From contig NZ_CABPSB010000003.1 in assembly GCF_902459655.1 (NCBI RefSeq), positions 186,001 to 250,000 on the forward strand: 64,000 nucleotides of DNA, read 5' to 3'. This document shows, piece by piece, positions 62,314 to 64,000 of the stretch (its first letter is position 1; each line of letters begins with the position of its first letter). Source of the DNA: Pandoraea anhela (GTDB lineage Bacteria > Pseudomonadota > Gammaproteobacteria > Burkholderiales > Burkholderiaceae). Position numbers and translations under genes: made by a program. The notes under the pieces were generated by a model. The model was not told the origin of the DNA. It ran no database searches and saw only the letters and a list, made by a program, of their open reading frames with translations.

Positions 62314-62946
62314 TCAGGCTGTCGCCCCGCCTTTCTGCGCAATCAGGGCTTCGATGTGGCCGTGCAATCCGACATCGCGCCAGTCGAGTTCGCCCATACG
62401 CCAGTAGCGCACGTTGCCCGCCCGGTCGACGAGGTACGTCGCGGGCAGGCCGAGCGAGCCGAAGCGTTTGTAGAGCGCGCCGTCGGCGTCGAGCAGGACC
62501 GTGCCGTCGATGGGCAATTTGTCGAGGAAAGGTTTCACCGTGGTGAGCAGCTCTTTGTAGTTGACGGCAAGCAGCGCAAGACCGCGTTGACGATACTGAC
62601 GAACCACGGCCCCCATAGCCGGAATCTCATCGCGGCATGGGCCGCACCACGTCGCCCAGAAGTTCAGGATGACCACGCGTCCCCGGTAATCGGACAGCGC
62701 ATGCGGGGTGCCGTCGAGGCTCGGCAAAGAGAACGCCGGCGTTGCCCCGCGCCAGGCCGACAGCGTGCCGCCGGACGTTCCGGCAAGCGCGCTGTCGTCG
62801 ACTTCCGTCGACCCTTTCATCGCGCCTTTCATCGCCCCCTTCATCGACTCATCAGGCCCTGCGGCCAACGCTCGCGAGCCGGTTTCGCCGAGGGCGCCGG
62901 CGCTGCCGAGCACCCCAAGCGCGTGAAGAAAGCGACGACGTTGCAT
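62314..62946 (-). CDS. TlpA/ResA-like thiol-disulfide oxidoreductase
   Basis: The 210-residue exported thioredoxin-fold protein has a start MQRRRFLHALGVLGSAGALG, a possible twin-arginine or Sec lead, then a repeat MKGAMKGAMKGS and the AhpC/TSA-Redoxin domain (RGATPAFSLPSLDGTPHALS, VVILNFWATWCGPCRDEIPA with Cys101 and Cys104, LGLPATYLVDRAGNVRYWRM with the cis-Pro). Periplasmic reducing role, often in cytochrome c maturation. Confidence 0.88.
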   Translation of the reverse strand: MQRRRFLHALGVLGSAGALGETGSRALAAGPDESMKGAMKGAMKGSTEVDDSALAGTSGGTLSAWRGATPAFSLPSLDGTPHALSDYRGRVVILNFWATWCGPCRDEIPAMGAVVRQYRQRGLALLAVNYKELLTTVKPFLDKLPIDGTVLLDADGALYKRFGSLGLPATYLVDRAGNVRYWRMGELDWRDVGLHGHIEALIAQKGGATA

Positions 62947-62995
62947 GGCGATGCGCTCCTTGGTGTGGCGTTTCGGCGAGGCGGCTGACGACGTA

Positions 62996-64000
62996 TCAGG
63001 TCGTGAGCTCGCGCGCGGTCATGCGATAGCGGAACGTCTCCGGATCGAGGCTGTCGAGCCGGGCGCGGGCCACTTCGCCGTTCGGATACATGAGGAAGGG
63101 GACGGTGGACTTCGGTGCGCCCTGTGCGCCCGGCAGCGGAATGTCCGCCCCGTGGTTGAACGCGACCCAGTTCATTTCCCACTGGCCGAAGAGCATCGCA
63201 CGCGCCGCACGAACGCGCAGATCGTCGAGCGGCAGACCGCCCGGGACTTCTTCGAGCACGACCTTGCGCACGTCCGCCGGATCGACCGGCACCCATCCGT
63301 AACCGGCCGCGTAGAACTCGGCGCGGCAATGCTGTGCGCGCGTCACGTCCCCCGCCTTGCCCAGGCTGTTGAACCCGTGACGTGAGGTCGCCACGCGCAC
63401 GCCGTAAGCGTCGCGCGCCGGAATGCCGACCGAGCGCGCCAGCGCCGTGAAAAGTGCGTTGATGTCCGCACACTTGCCCGCGAGGTCGCCCGTGGTGAGC
63501 ATGTAGCGCACGTCCCCCGTGCCGCAGCCGCGCACCGACCCTTCGCGACGACAGTTCTCCACGATCCATTGATAGATGGCGCGGGCCTTCTCCACATCGC
63601 CCTTCTCCCCGCGCGTGATTTTCTCGGCGGTTTCTCGCACCAGACCGTCGATCGGTTGGAGTTCGGTCGGACGAAGGTACTGACGCAGCACCGCTTCCGA
63701 TTCGCGCGGCGCTTTCGCGGACGGCGGCTGCGACAGATCGACGCGCCGGTCGCGCGTCGCGAAAGTGTTCGTCAGCGTGACGGTGCGAGTCCCTTGCGCG
63801 GCGGCTTCGGGCCACGCCACGGCAAGCATCGGCACACCGATGTCGGACGCGCCGCGCACCATGCGCAACTCGGCTTTGGCACCGGGCGCTTCCCAGTGCG
63901 CGCCCAGAGCCGTCTGATAAGCGCCGGACGGCGTTGTCGCCACCGGCAGCCAGACATTCGCCGGACCGCTTCCCGCCGGCAGGTCGACCTGAGTGGTCAG
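62996..64000 (-). CDS. Transglutaminase-like protein, 5' end outside window
   Basis: The frame is open to the right edge, so only the C-terminal 334 residues are seen. The transglutaminase-like core has ARAIYQWIVENCRREGSVRG, the catalytic Cys in LAGKCADINALFTALARSVG, the His in RAQHCRAEFYAAGYGWVPVD and the Asp of the triad in VDPADVRK. Upstream are beta-rich repeats (VDLPAGSGPANVWLPVATTP). Such proteins are often exported, and the TlpA-like gene 49 bp downstream is on the same strand, suggesting a two-gene unit. Confidence 0.84.
   Translation of the reverse strand: MTTQVDLPAGSGPANVWLPVATTPSGAYQTALGAHWEAPGAKAELRMVRGASDIGVPMLAVAWPEAAAQGTRTVTLTNTFATRDRRVDLSQPPSAKAPRESEAVLRQYLRPTELQPIDGLVRETAEKITRGEKGDVEKARAIYQWIVENCRREGSVRGCGTGDVRYMLTTGDLAGKCADINALFTALARSVGIPARDAYGVRVATSRHGFNSLGKAGDVTRAQHCRAEFYAAGYGWVPVDPADVRKVVLEEVPGGLPLDDLRVRAARAMLFGQWEMNWVAFNHGADIPLPGAQGAPKSTVPFLMYPNGEVARARLDSLDPETFRYRMTARELTT

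Overview
The window is high-GC, densely coded beta-proteobacterial chromosome. Gene content (AHL quorum sensing with convergent luxI/luxR, cyoABCD quinol oxidase, many LysR/Lrp/TetR regulators next to single transporters, GabD, an Ohr peroxidase) fits Burkholderiales, and the flavour is closest to Pandoraea or Burkholderia. The genus is inference; no rRNA is present. There is no prophage, insertion sequence, CRISPR array or plasmid backbone.

Layout. 1-2150: end of a secreted Ig-like/lectin-like adhesin and a secreted protein with an internal duplication. 2200-3760: AHL synthase with a perfect palindromic lux box, convergent with a LuxR gene that carries one in-frame TGA, followed by an unusually AT-rich gene-free stretch. 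4511-8670: gabD plus an iron-dependent alcohol dehydrogenase (split by one in-frame TAA) divergent from an IclR regulator, with three 19-bp-spaced repeats between. 10063-18415: a glyoxylate-centred catabolic cluster (GntR regulator, class V aminotransferase, MFS carrier, FAD/Fe-S 2-hydroxyacid dehydrogenase, D-threonine-aldolase-like enzyme), then tRNA-Ala(GGC) and tRNA-Glu(TTC). 18900-24740: AraC/EamA pair, small enzymes, a DUF1275 membrane protein and a molybdate-binding Mop gene with an early in-frame TAA.

25042-27684 holds three tandem paralogues, each with an N-terminal WERIKDWFF-like motif at about residue 40, resembling the translocation motif of Salmonella SPI-2 type III effectors. 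This is the best candidate for an undescribed system. 28660-36920: acetyltransferase/DJ-1 pair, GST, ABC-2 exporter, TetR with a double operator, LysR/SDR pair, Lrp/EamA pair. 37696-39956: a Fur-box-preceded TonB siderophore receptor. 40124-41591: a TetR gene and ohr, each preceded by a CTATCT/AGATAG inverted repeat. 43246-46679: a Cys-rich regulator divergent from an MFS-LysR operon. 46607-48181: a diguanylate cyclase with duplicated PAS units. 48257-49619: Lrp/LysE pair. 50131-54188: cyoABCD, preceded by two RegA/RegR-like palindromes. 54591-54660: a 23-bp-arm hairpin. 54783-56567: an FtsI-type transpeptidase outside any division cluster. 58588-59997: a large unrecognised gene. 60057-62283: a split chromate transporter with its LysR regulator. 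The right end carries a TlpA-like thioredoxin and a transglutaminase-like protein running off the edge.

Three otherwise intact genes (luxR, the iron alcohol dehydrogenase, mop) are each broken by exactly one in-frame stop with no frameshift. This is either recent decay of the strain or base-level error in the sequence, and it decides whether quorum sensing here is functional.
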